A stretch of DNA of 64,000 bases, taken from positions 682,001 to 746,000 of the forward strand of contig NZ_QXNY01000002.1 of the NCBI RefSeq assembly GCF_003572205.1, written 5' to 3'. Made by a program: the position numbers and the translations under genes. Below the pieces are notes generated by a model that saw only the letters and a list, made by a program, of their open reading frames with translations, was not told the origin of the DNA and ran no database searches. How positions within the stretch are numbered: the first letter of the stretch is position 1; each line of letters starts with the position of its first letter. Origin of the DNA: Algihabitans albus (GTDB taxonomy: Bacteria > Pseudomonadota > Alphaproteobacteria > Kiloniellales > DSM-21159). Shown here one piece after another: positions 25,480 to 33,500 of this stretch.

Positions 25480-26652
25480 ATGACCCGGTGGCGAATCCTA
25501 GTTTTCTGCGGCGCGTGCCTTCTGATTGCCACGGGGATTTTGCTCTGGCGTCTCGAAGATCACGATCTCGACCGGCGGACACACGAAAGCTTCGCATTCG
25601 AGGCAAACGATGCCCGTTTGGCCGGAACGCTCTGGCTGCCAGAGGATCGCGCGATTGCCGCCGTAGCACTCGTCCACGGGGACGGACCCCAGGACAGAAT
25701 CGCGGCGGGGGGCTACGCGCCCCTCATCAATGCGCTTCTCGATGCCGGCCTTGCGGTGGCGTCTTGGGACAAGCCCGGGATCGGCGGGTCGGAGGGCGCC
25801 TGGCTGGATCAATCGATGGAGGATCGGGCGGTCGAGACGAGCGGCGCGCTCGACGCCCTCGCCCGACGCATGGAGGGCATCCCTCGCGGGGCGCTGGGAT
25901 TTTCGCAAGCGGGCTGGGTTCTGCCTCGTCTTTCTTCCGAAGAAGCGGACTTTATCGCCCTCGTCGGCCCCGCCGTGTCCTGGCGCGATCAGGGCACCTA
26001 CTACACCCGAATCCGGCTGAGCCGGGCGGGCGCCGACGCGGCCGAGATCGCAAGATCGCTTGCCGGCGCCGCTCTTGAGAATGAGCGTGTCTTCGGGCGG
26101 GATGCCCGGTTCGACCCCGATGTGGTCCCGGCCGAGATGGGCCGGGCCCGCTGGGCGTTCATCCAGCGAAACCGAGAGGAAGATTCACAAGCCTATCTAG
26201 GCCGTCTCAAGATCCCCACACTCGCGATCTGGGGGCAGGAGGACCTCAACGTAGACGCGGAAAGCAACGCAGCAATCTATCGCGGCCTGCTTGCCGGAGG
26301 TCATCCCGCAAATCGGATCGTTATTGTTCCCCGGGCGACACACGGCTTGCTGAAAGAGTCTCCCTACAACAGCCAATTGACCAGCGAATGGCCATGGCAC
26401 ACCACCCTTCGGTTTCTGTGGGAGGGTCGATCCGCCTATGCCCGCGGCGCCCTCGCGCAGATCACCGACTGGATCACGGCGCGCACCGGCGCGGTCGCTC
26501 ATCCGCGACGACGCTCCAGCGCAAGAAGGGCGCGCCCAACCGGCAACCCGATTGTGCGGTCCAGGACCATGCCAAATGAAACCGCAAACCAGAACTTCGG
26601 GATCGCCCAACGGCCGAATCGAGCTCATAGGCGGGCCTTTGAGTCGCGTTAA
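25480..26652 (+). CDS. alpha/beta hydrolase, membrane-anchored or secreted
   Basis: Serine hydrolase of 390 aa. Residues 5-24 form a signal anchor or signal peptide (ILVFCGACLLIATGILLW). The hydrolase fold begins with SFAFEANDARLAGTLWLP. VALVHGDGPQD near residue 63 gives the oxyanion-hole HG motif, GALGFSQAGW near 138 the nucleophile Ser, Asp in WGQEDLN near 248 the acid, and His in PRATHGL near 283 the base. The last ~55 residues after WITARTGA are Arg/Pro-rich, have no place in the fold, and may come from a lost stop or a frameshift. The substrate is unknown. Confidence 0.86.
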   Translation: MTRWRILVFCGACLLIATGILLWRLEDHDLDRRTHESFAFEANDARLAGTLWLPEDRAIAAVALVHGDGPQDRIAAGGYAPLINALLDAGLAVASWDKPGIGGSEGAWLDQSMEDRAVETSGALDALARRMEGIPRGALGFSQAGWVLPRLSSEEADFIALVGPAVSWRDQGTYYTRIRLSRAGADAAEIARSLAGAALENERVFGRDARFDPDVVPAEMGRARWAFIQRNREEDSQAYLGRLKIPTLAIWGQEDLNVDAESNAAIYRGLLAGGHPANRIVIVPRATHGLLKESPYNSQLTSEWPWHTTLRFLWEGRSAYARGALAQITDWITARTGAVAHPRRRSSARRARPTGNPIVRSRTMPNETANQNFGIAQRPNRAHRRAFESR

Positions 26653-26673
26653 ACGCTCGCTCCAGAGAGCATG

Positions 26674-27405
26674 TCACTCCGTCGTGACAAGGCGGTAGCC
26701 AAGATCGCAGGCATCGAGGTTGAGCAGCTCGGAATACCGCTGCGCCCATGCGCCGCTATCCAGGTCGCTCGCGAGCTTTTGCAACTTTTCGGATATGTTG
26801 CCCAGCGCCCAAAAGGACGACATGGCGGCCCGAACTCCGGGATCGAGATAGGCCGCAGGCCGCCGCCAATAGGCGCAGAGGAAGCCGTCGGTGCAGTCAC
26901 GCGGAATTGGAACGGTCGAAATCTCCAACGGCCCAAGCCATTTCTGATAATCCGTTATTCTTGGCATTCGCGCCTCGTCCAAGGCCACGAGCTCCGGAAT
27001 GTAGTCCGCAAGCCAGAACCCCCGGTGCGCAGGGTCGTATGTCAATACGACGACCGGGCCCCGCGTCACGCGACGCATTTCCTTGAGGCCTTTCTCTTTG
27101 TTGGCCCAATGGTGGACCGTCAGGATCGCCATCGACGCATCGAAAGAACTGTCTTCGAAGGGCAGATCTTCCGCATAGCCCTGAACAGCGGGAGCGGCAG
27201 AGACAGCGCGCTGCCGGATCATTTCCGCCGAAGGCTCGATCGCCGTGACTTGCCGCTCGGCGGGCTCATAGGACCCCGTTCCAGCCCCGACATTCAGGAC
27301 GGTTTTTGCGGAGCCCAGAGCTCGTCCGATCAGCCTCTCAATCCGGGAGTCGGGTTTCCGGAGATCAGCGTAATTGACGCCGATCGTATCGTAGGAGCTG
27401 CGCAT
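26674..27405 (-). CDS. class I SAM-dependent methyltransferase
   Basis: Methyltransferase of 243 aa from the ATG at 27405 (MRSSYDTIGVNYADLRKPD); an upstream ATG at 27420 adds five residues. Motif I VLNVGAGTGSYEP near residue 38 binds SAM. Acidic motif II is TAIEPSAEM near 58, and DASMAILTVHHW near 98 matches post-motif II of the UbiE/Methyltransf_11 group. The substrate is probably a small molecule but cannot be named. It converges with the hydrolase gene and is preceded by the first diverged intergenic repeat. Confidence 0.88.
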   Translation of the reverse strand: MRSSYDTIGVNYADLRKPDSRIERLIGRALGSAKTVLNVGAGTGSYEPAERQVTAIEPSAEMIRQRAVSAAPAVQGYAEDLPFEDSSFDASMAILTVHHWANKEKGLKEMRRVTRGPVVVLTYDPAHRGFWLADYIPELVALDEARMPRITDYQKWLGPLEISTVPIPRDCTDGFLCAYWRRPAAYLDPGVRAAMSSFWALGNISEKLQKLASDLDSGAWAQRYSELLNLDACDLGYRLVTTE

Positions 27406-27446
27406 AGAGCCGCGTAACACATGGCGACCGACTTGTCAGGACATGT

Positions 27447-27466
27447 CCGCTTTGCTTGTAAAGCGG
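27447..27466. repeat. small hairpin at the edge of repeat copy A
   Basis: CCGCTTT (27447-27453) and AAAGCGG (27460-27466) form a perfect 7-bp stem with a 6-nt loop. It resembles the CCGCTTT/AAAGCGG words of intergenic repeats in many alphaproteobacteria and lies 39 bp from repeat copy A. Confidence 0.45.
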
Positions 27467-27504
27467 TCGCTTTCGGAGGCGTCGTGTTCCGTCGTGTAAA
27501 TAGC

Positions 27505-27690
27505 GGCAAATGGCGGGCCCCGCGCGATGAAAAAGCGAACTGTGTTTTCGCTGTCGAACCACGATAAGACACCCCCCGACGCGCCGTGTTGCCCCGTTCC
27601 GCGAGATGGAGCGCGAGCCGACCATACCCGGATGCAGTTGGTGTCCTCCCCAAAGCTTGCCCCTAACGGCGGCTTCGAACCCAACGCAAA
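27505..27690. repeat. diverged intergenic repeat, copy A
   Basis: Shares with 29178-29364 the words GGCAAATGGCGG, then GTTTTCGCT 39 bp later, then GGCTT(C/T)GA(A/G)CCCAA at +167/+168. The intervals are conserved while the sequence between has drifted. It fills most of the gap between the methyltransferase and DUF4336 genes. It looks non-coding. Confidence 0.55.
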
Positions 27691-27711
27691 GTCGATTGCG
27701 ATCCAGGCTCG

Positions 27712-28377
27712 TCAGCCCAGATCCTGGAGGAGCTTCAAGACATCGGAAGCGATAGTCTGGCCCGCTACGACTGAGCCATGACATGGAACGATCATTGTGG
27801 GCGGTCTGTTCGCGATTTCCTCCGACAGCCAGTCCCGATAGGCCTCTCGATCCGCTATACCGAAGCTCGGAAACGTACTCAGCAGTTGCGGGCGGTCGAC
27901 GACTGCGCCGAGGGACCCTTTCGTACCGCAGAACGCATCCGTCACAATCCAGACAAGCTGTTCACCTCTGTGCGCCCGGATCCAGATTTCTCCCGTCTTC
28001 AAACCTCTGGGTTCGACTAAGCAGGTATTGCCGGGAAAGGCCGGAGCCGCCTCATGCACGGCCTCAAACGATAACCCGGTTTGTTTCTCCAGCCTGGTTT
28101 TCGCGGCGGCTGTGCAGCACACTTTAGCAGTGGGAAATGCTTCGCGGTATTCGTCGAGACCCTTGTGGTGATAGTGATTGGGTGCCAGCAGGTACGTCAC
28201 CTCGCCGAGCGCCTGCAGGCTTTCAAGCGCCGCGTCGCCAAGACCCAGAACCGGGCTGTACAGGCACAGATCTCCCCAGACCAGCCTGATCGCAGTGCAG
28301 CGCAGAGCGTCCTTTTGGGCGCTGAACAGCCCCTCAAGTCCCTCAACCGGACCGAATGCGGACAGGTATCTGCTCAT
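27712..28377 (-). CDS. DUF4336 protein (metallo-beta-lactamase-like)
   Basis: Protein of 221 aa from the ATG at 28377 (MSRYLSAFGP), which follows GAAAGGG; a longer frame starts at 28413. The segment LLAPNHYHHKGLDEY near residue 67 resembles the HxHxxH metal loop of MBL hydrolases, IVTDAFCG near 146 supplies a likely Asp ligand, and IVPCHGSVV near 200 a final His. This layout fits DUF4336, an MBL-related family of unknown reaction. It is the second gene after a TetR regulator (70-bp gap), which probably controls it. Confidence 0.8.
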   Translation of the reverse strand: MSRYLSAFGPVEGLEGLFSAQKDALRCTAIRLVWGDLCLYSPVLGLGDAALESLQALGEVTYLLAPNHYHHKGLDEYREAFPTAKVCCTAAAKTRLEKQTGLSFEAVHEAAPAFPGNTCLVEPRGLKTGEIWIRAHRGEQLVWIVTDAFCGTKGSLGAVVDRPQLLSTFPSFGIADREAYRDWLSEEIANRPPTMIVPCHGSVVAGQTIASDVLKLLQDLG

Positions 28378-28447
28378 GACCGGCCCTTTCGCGTGCGCAT
28401 GCGAGAGGCCCATACGGCAAGGGCGGCGATGCCCGTTTCCAGCGATG

Positions 28448-29044
28448 TCATGTCAGCGTGCCTCTCAAGACTGCGAGGAAGGCCTTCACCGCGCGCCGAA
28501 GATCGTTGGCGTCCGTAACGGTGCGCGACATCGACCAAAGTCCGTTGGTGAAGATCACGCAGACATCCGCCAGCTCGGTCACATCGGCGTCGCCGGCTGA
28601 TCCACTCTTTGCGTATGCACGGGCGATGGCGTTCCTGAAACCCCGCCGCAGCCGGTCATTGTGTTCGGCGACCTTCGCCATTGTGTCGGTATCGTGAGGG
28701 GCAACCTCGGTCGCGGAATTGGCGACGAAGCAGCCCGGACCGGGCAGCCCTGCCGCTTCGCCGCGTGAAATCTGGAATTCAAAATAGGCCGCAATGGTGG
28801 CGAGGTCCGCATCCGGACCTTCGACACAGTTGAACGCCGGAGAGACAACGGCCTCTCGATATCGGTCGAAGCAAGCAAGGAAGAGCTTCTTCTTGCCTCC
28901 GAAGGTTGAATAGATGCCGTGGCGGCTGACCGCTGTCGCCTCGACAAGGTCATCCATCGATGTTGCATGATACCCCTGCAGCCAGAACTGCTGCAGGGCC
29001 TTGCCGGTCAACGCATCGGCGGTGAACGAGGCTTTTCTCGGCAT
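28448..29044 (-). CDS. TetR/AcrR family regulator
   Basis: Repressor of 198 aa. The N-terminal HTH is clear: ALQQFWLQGYHATSMDDLVEATAVSRHGIYSTFGGKKKLF at about residues 17-56 is the canonical TetR helix set, shown here by its TSMDDL and GIYSTFGGK elements. The C-terminal domain has GPGCFVANSATEV near 105, found in TetR_C_16/YcdC-like regulators that often sense electrophiles or small toxic molecules. A perfect palindrome lies 14 bp before its start, so autorepression is likely, with the DUF4336 gene as downstream target. Confidence 0.92.
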   Translation of the reverse strand: MPRKASFTADALTGKALQQFWLQGYHATSMDDLVEATAVSRHGIYSTFGGKKKLFLACFDRYREAVVSPAFNCVEGPDADLATIAAYFEFQISRGEAAGLPGPGCFVANSATEVAPHDTDTMAKVAEHNDRLRRGFRNAIARAYAKSGSAGDADVTELADVCVIFTNGLWSMSRTVTDANDLRRAVKAFLAVLRGTLT

Positions 29045-29057
29045 GGAAGGACAGTAA

Positions 29058-29073
29058 CAGAATGATCATTCTG
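29058..29073. promoter_or_regulatory. perfect 16-bp palindrome, probable TetR operator
   Basis: CAGAATGATCATTCTG is a perfect palindrome 14 bp upstream of the TetR start codon. AATGATCATT-type cores are common TetR-family operators, so this is the best candidate for autoregulation of the TetR-DUF4336 unit. Confidence 0.75.
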
Positions 29074-29177
29074 AATCAAGACAGACCCCTCCCGTTTGAG
29101 ACTCTCATTTGCAATGCCCACTCTGTCCGCAAGGCGCTCGCTAAATCGGCGTCGTAGACTGTCGCATAATAATCGGT

Positions 29178-29364
29178 GGCAAATGGCGGCGCATGCGCGA
29201 CGAAAATGCGAACTACGTTTTCGCTATAGCGCTACGACAACGTAACTCGACGATACGAAACATAGCCCAATCCTTCCCGGCTTTCCGCTGCTGCACTACA
29301 CCAGGACGCGGATGGTGAGCTTTTCAATCGCACGTCCCTTACGAGGGCTTTGAGCCCAAAGCGG
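29178..29364. repeat. diverged intergenic repeat, copy B
   Basis: Second copy of the repeat seen at 27505-27690, in the same orientation and with the same internal spacing. It lies between the TetR palindrome and the SpoU gene. The remaining part of this 350-bp gap shows no gene. Confidence 0.55.
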
Positions 29365-29430
29365 ACGTCATGAATGATCTCAGGTCTCGCGGCGTCTGGA
29401 TTGAGGCGACGCCAATCGTTCAAAGACTGA

Positions 29431-30090
29431 TCAACCAGCATTATCTTTCTTTTTTTGGGTATCAGCAGACCTCAAAACCGGCACTCGTTTATTCCTCTTT
29501 CGGTATAAACGCTGGTAGGCCCTACGCTGTTTCGTCACTTCGTAGAGCACTATCCCTGAAGTCGTCCCAAGATTTAGGCTTTCGATCATTCCGAACATCG
29601 GAATACTCACACACAGTTCGGCGTTTTCTGCCGCTACGTCGCTAATGCCCTGATTTTCGCTTCCGAACCATACTGCAAGCTTGGCGTGTGTTGTGAAATC
29701 CGTCTCGTCCAGCACAGCGTTCTTCTTTCCCCTTACATGAGGTGATGTGACGATCGATGCAAACCGATTCTTGCGAAGATGGGCGATACACTCTTCTGTA
29801 CTATCGAAGCGCTTCACAAAGCTCCATTTCACCGCCGAAACGGATACCTTGCTGAGAGAACTCCTTTTTTCCCTCATATCCTGCCAATCGTTCGCCAGCG
29901 CTTTGCGTGGATCGATAACGTAGGTTTTCTCAACACCCAGCGCATTGACGTTCCGTATAACGGTTCCAATGTTTTTAATGTCTTTCGGGTTTTCGATCAC
30001 CGCTATAAGGTTTTTACAGCGATATTCCTTGATCGCATCGGCGCGCCATCGCGCTGAGGGTTTTGTTGTCTCGGGCTCGCTCGTCGGCAT
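29431..30090 (-). CDS. SpoU/TrmH family RNA methyltransferase
   Basis: 2'-O-ribose methyltransferase of 219 aa with a SPOUT (knotted) fold. Motif 1 is NIGTVIRNVNALG near residue 40, with the Asn and Arg that bind substrate ribose. Motif 2 is WFGSENQGIS near 142. Motif 3 is IPMFGMIESLNLGTTSGIVLYE near 165, represented by ESLNLGTTSG, which makes the SAM-binding knot. The C-terminal tail is Lys/Arg-rich. Base composition and codon use are clearly more AT-rich than the neighbours, a sign of transfer. A tRNA or rRNA target is likely; it could also be a resistance-type rRNA methylase. Confidence 0.9.
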   Translation of the reverse strand: MPTSEPETTKPSARWRADAIKEYRCKNLIAVIENPKDIKNIGTVIRNVNALGVEKTYVIDPRKALANDWQDMREKRSSLSKVSVSAVKWSFVKRFDSTEECIAHLRKNRFASIVTSPHVRGKKNAVLDETDFTTHAKLAVWFGSENQGISDVAAENAELCVSIPMFGMIESLNLGTTSGIVLYEVTKQRRAYQRLYRKRNKRVPVLRSADTQKKKDNAG

Positions 30091-30392
30091 GTGTGGGCTT
30101 CCAATTCCTCAGCATTCGCTTCGTGCTGTGGGTTATACAAGGTTCCAACCCGCGCAATACCTTTCATCAGGTCAAGATCGTTCGTTTGAGCCTGCCCGTC
30201 AGCGGGTGCTTTGTTCCCTATAGCGGTCGTCAAATGTCATAGCGGGATGTCGCGCGTTCGGCGGCGAATGGCCGAGAGAGGGTTTAAGTTCGAACCCGAA
30301 GAGGTCAAGCGCCCGACCGGGCACCGGGCGGCCAACCCACCGCCGCGGAGGGCGTCGCGAAGCGACGATGCGCACGCTTCTGGAACACGAAG
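30091..30392. other. intergenic stretch left of the integrative element
   Basis: No credible gene. The stretch lies between the SpoU start and a hairpin just outside attL. Composition changes within it from AT-rich to GC-rich near 30230, which suggests an old junction. Confidence 0.35.
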
Positions 30393-30419
30393 TGTCTAAC
30401 CCTGCAAAAAGGTTAGACA
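30393..30419. terminator. 9-bp inverted repeat outside attL
   Basis: TGTCTAACC and GGTTAGACA form a perfect 9-bp stem with a 9-nt loop, 44 bp left of attL. No T-run follows on either strand. It could be a chromosomal terminator or a recombination-factor site. Confidence 0.45.
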
Positions 30420-30462
30420 ATCTGAGCGGCAACCCATTGAAATACAAGGAGATCAATTGATG

Positions 30463-30481
30463 AATGGCGGAGGGGAAGGGA
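30463..30481. repeat. attL, copy of the tRNA-Ser 3' end
   Basis: Nineteen bases identical to 36870-36888, followed by CTCCGACCC, which still resembles but no longer matches the tRNA T-arm. This is the displaced tRNA end expected after integration into a tRNA gene. Confidence 0.88.
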
Positions 30482-30575
30482 GGCTCCGACCCAGCACTCA
30501 AAATCCCATAAACTCCTTGAATTCCAAGCATTTTTGGGCATAGCGTATGGGGGAAACGTGTGGGAAACCCTCGCT

Positions 30576-31880
30576 ATGTACCTGGAGAAGCGGCGGCGGA
30601 AGTGGTATGCCATCCACGAGATACCGGAGAGTGTGCGCCCCGCCTTCGACGGCCGCAAGCGCTTCTGTCAGAGCCTAGCGACTGAGAGCAAAGCAGAAGC
30701 ACAGCGCCGTGCAGGTATCCTAGAGGCCCGCTGGCGCGGCGAGATCGAGCGGGCAAGATCGCAGTCAGGAGACGCGCTGGCGCGGGACGCGAACTATTGG
30801 AGGCGGCTCCGGGAGACGGCTACCAGCGACCACGAGCGGGAGATCATTGACGACCAGATTGCCGACGCAGCAGAGCGGATCACTTATCCCGCTGCCGCAC
30901 GGGCCGGCATCGAAGATGACCGCGACCCGCGCTTTCAGCAGCTACCAGAGCACAGCCAGGCGAAGCGCTTCGCAGACGTGGCGTTCGGGCGGCTAGTTCG
31001 CACTGATGAACGCCTGGAGGAGTGGCTAGCGACCAAGACCGACCTAAGACCTCGGCAACGATCAATGTACCGCAGCGACCTCCAGAGGCTTTCCAGACGG
31101 TTTACCTATCTCCAAGACGTGACACGCCGGGAGTTGATAACCTGGGTCAACAAGGAGCTGATGGGCAGTGGCGGGCTAAGTCGGAAGACAGTACAGCGCG
31201 TACTCGCGCCTTGTCGGGGCTACTGGAGTTACCTCCAGGACTATGGGCTGGTATCGGGAGACGCTGATCCCTTTCGCGCATTGGTGAAGAACACTAAGGC
31301 AGGTAGCGGCGGACGGCACGGGCGGTGGCTGCCCTTTACGCCTGCAGAGGTCGTGGCGCTACTGAGAGCGGCAGAGGAACGCCAGGACGGAACGCTGGCA
31401 GACTTGATCCGGTTAGGGATGTGGACAGGCTGCCGGATCGAAGAGCTATGCAGCCTCACTGCAGGACAGGTTCACGCGGACCACTTCGAGGTGGTGGACG
31501 CAAAGACGCCCGCAGGGTGGCGCAAGGTCCCTATCCACTCGAAGCTCGCACTGACGCTAAGCAGGTTGAAGGCCGCCGCGAACGGCGCCGACGACTACAT
31601 TCTGCCAGGACTCAAGAAGACCAAGCACGGCGAGCGCTCTGCCGCCGTTGGGAAACGGTTCGGCCGGCTTAAGGACGACCTAGGGCACAGCAAGCGGCAC
31701 GTCTTCCACTCCATCCGCAAGACGGTGACAACGGAACTGGAGAACGCGGGGATAACAGAGAACGTCACAGCGGACATCCTCGGGCATGACAAGCCGTCGA
31801 TGACCTACGGTGTTTACTCTGGGGGGAGCCGCTTGGAGGTGCTTAGGGCGGCCATCGAGAAATTGAGCTACCCAACTTAA
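30576..31880 (+). CDS. tyrosine recombinase/integrase
   Basis: Site-specific recombinase of 434 aa from the ATG at 30576 (MYLEKRRRKWY); the frame is open to a TTG at 30534. It begins with a DUF6538-like segment (KRRRKWYAIHEIPESVR). The SAM-like core-binding domain spans about residues 150-240. The catalytic domain has the first Arg in TGCRIEEL near 302, the HxxR box in FHSIRKT near 384, His in ILGHDK near 405, and the nucleophile Tyr in TYGVYSGG near 415. It begins 95 bp inside attL and reads into the element, as expected for the enzyme that inserts it at tRNA-Ser. Confidence 0.95.
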   Translation: MYLEKRRRKWYAIHEIPESVRPAFDGRKRFCQSLATESKAEAQRRAGILEARWRGEIERARSQSGDALARDANYWRRLRETATSDHEREIIDDQIADAAERITYPAAARAGIEDDRDPRFQQLPEHSQAKRFADVAFGRLVRTDERLEEWLATKTDLRPRQRSMYRSDLQRLSRRFTYLQDVTRRELITWVNKELMGSGGLSRKTVQRVLAPCRGYWSYLQDYGLVSGDADPFRALVKNTKAGSGGRHGRWLPFTPAEVVALLRAAEERQDGTLADLIRLGMWTGCRIEELCSLTAGQVHADHFEVVDAKTPAGWRKVPIHSKLALTLSRLKAAANGADDYILPGLKKTKHGERSAAVGKRFGRLKDDLGHSKRHVFHSIRKTVTTELENAGITENVTADILGHDKPSMTYGVYSGGSRLEVLRAAIEKLSYPT

Positions 31881-32357
31881 CAACACGACGATGCGGCGCA
31901 CGGGCACTAGATCACAAAATCTTGTGTCTAAAGGTTGCGCTTGAAGGCGATACCACCCATATCGAGTAGGCCTCAACAAAAGGGGGTAGGAAGGGGCTGC
32001 TTTGTTTTTCGAAGCTGTTTTCTTTTCCCCGGTCTCGCGGCGCGGTGGATGGCACCCGGCGTGAGGCGTCCCTGTAGGGGCCAGGGCTAGGTGCAAAGAG
32101 AGAACGCCACGGTCGTGCCATGGCTGTGGTCCAGTGAACGCGCTGTCTGTGCTAACAACGGGGTTCGGGAAACCGAAGAGACCGTAGGTGAGTGCTAGGG
32201 GATCGCGCACCCGACTGGATAAGCGCCGAAGCAGCGCGTTGGGACGCTAGGCCGTCCTGCTGCGGCGTTGCCGCTGTCTTCCTGGAACACTCCAGGTCAA
32301 GGCCAGAGCAGCTACCGCACGTAGGTTTGGTCCCGTGAGAGACGCGCTGTTGCCCAC
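31881..32357. other. non-coding stretch in the element after the integrase
   Basis: No open frame of 60 or more codons here looks real; the longest, on the minus strand, overlaps the integrase in antisense. A small hairpin CACAA-N4-TTGTG lies at 31913-31926 after the integrase stop. The function is unknown. Confidence 0.4.
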
Positions 32358-32552
32358 CTAAGATCCTCTGTTAGATCGGTCACGTCTAAGGCGATCAGCT
32401 TTGTCCCAGCGCCAACGGAGTATTCCGATCTCAGCGAGCTGCGTGGCCTTCTCTAGTGCCAAGAGCACAGCCGCAATGAAGAACAGCGTACCGCCCACCT
32501 TAACGACGACGGCGAACACCCCTCCGAACAGCTCGGTAAGCGCCCCCAGCAC
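32358..32552 (-). CDS. small single-span membrane protein
   Basis: Predicted protein of 64 aa from a GTG at 32552, which has GAGGGGG 8 bp upstream; the frame is open further to 32603. A hydrophobic helix spans about residues 12-35 (FAVVVKVGGTLFFIAAVLLAL), followed by a charged C-terminal tail rich in Arg and Asp (WDKADRLRRDRSNR). The positive tail suggests the C-terminus is cytoplasmic. It is inside the integrative element and reads toward the integrase. No family is recognised. Small membrane proteins in such islands can be toxins, holin-like proteins or defence effectors, but nothing here decides. Confidence 0.5.
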   Translation of the reverse strand: MLGALTELFGGVFAVVVKVGGTLFFIAAVLLALEKATQLAEIGILRWRWDKADRLRRDRSNRGS

Positions 32553-32969
32553 GGGCACATCCCCCTCTTTTGAACACGCGCAATAGTAGCCGAACGAAGG
32601 CACAGAAGCAACTTTGAGGGCTGACGGACGAAAGCGCTGCAGAACGCCTACAATAGCCCGCCTTCGGGAGTGAACCTACGTCCACCGCAATAGCCGTGCA
32701 TGTGCCAAGGCCTGTTCTGAGGCCGCTCAGAGCCTCCTGAAAACCGGAGTGATCGGGAGGAAATCCCAGGCAGAGACCCGCGGATTTTCGCGGCGCATTT
32801 CTGATCGGCTGTTATGTAGGGGGACGGGACGATTTCCCCCCGGTAAAGGGGGGGCTTCTCTCATACGAGTTCGAACTCGGGTCAAGCTTGAGTAGCGCGC
32901 AGCAACAGCCATGCGGCACTTTGGCCACCAGCAAACAAGCCGGCTGGAGTGTAGAGCTGCACAGCCTTA
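32553..32969. other. non-coding stretch with clustered palindromes
   Basis: No gene recognised. Three symmetric motifs lie within 56 bp: CCCCCC-GGTAAA-GGGGGG at 32836-32853, the perfect palindrome CGAGTTCGAACTCG at 32866-32879, and TCAAGCTTGA at 32882-32891. They lie between the Trypco2-like gene end and the small membrane protein start, so they may serve as a terminator plus an operator. Confidence 0.45.
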
Positions 32970-33404
32970 TCACTCTGTCTTAGCATACGGATTGTAATCG
33001 GTATCGGCTCTGTAAGGCCCCGGCTGGGATTTAACCGATTGATTGGTTGGCCACGCCACAGGAACTTTAAACTTTACCCTACTTGTCGAAGCCTGCTCGA
33101 CCCGCTGGCCGGCTTCACCGCCCAACTTGATCCCCACAACTTGAATACCGGCGCCGCCACCAGCGTGGGTAGTGTCGCCAGTTGTCACTGCGATATCGAA
33201 TTCAACCATGTCGATTGGCTGACCGGTATCGAAGTCGAATGCAACAGCTTGATTAGCACCCCGCACATTCCGCCAGTTGGGCACAACTTGGACCGGATAC
33301 GAAGAACCTGCCTCAGGCGACTGGAGAGCGTGTTGCGCTTCAGTCAGCCCCCCAACAACCTCTAATATCGCGCTGCGAACGAAGTCTTTCAGGCTAGTCA
33401 CCAT
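32970..33404 (-). CDS. Trypco2-like (trypsin-co-occurring domain) protein
   Basis: Protein of 144 aa from the ATG at 33404, supported by AGAGGAG 8 bp upstream. The N-terminal helix VTSLKDFVRSAILEVVGGLTEAQ is followed by strands VEFDIAVTT near residue 65, a glycine-rich turn AGGGAGIQVVGIKLGGE near 80-97, and ASTSRVKFKVPV near 105. This helix plus VEFxIxVT, GGGAGIxVxxIxxG and RVKFxVPV order matches my memory of the Trypco2 domain, which occurs with trypsin-like peptidases in predicted bacterial conflict systems. No peptidase is visible in the element. It is a candidate defence component; the assignment needs a profile search. Confidence 0.6.
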   Translation of the reverse strand: MVTSLKDFVRSAILEVVGGLTEAQHALQSPEAGSSYPVQVVPNWRNVRGANQAVAFDFDTGQPIDMVEFDIAVTTGDTTHAGGGAGIQVVGIKLGGEAGQRVEQASTSRVKFKVPVAWPTNQSVKSQPGPYRADTDYNPYAKTE

Positions 33405-33500
33405 TTCAACTCCTCTAACACAGTGCCTTATACACCTTAGTATTTGCTGAGGCGGGAAGCTATCAGACAACCTCTGCGTCTCTCTAAGCTATACCTCAAC

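Noticed and set aside
29370-29645. A plus-strand frame over the SpoU 3' end
   Set aside because: Antisense to a gene with all three SPOUT motifs.
31680-32210. A 176-codon minus-strand frame after the integrase
   Set aside because: Half of it is antisense to the integrase catalytic domain and it has no start signal or family resemblance.
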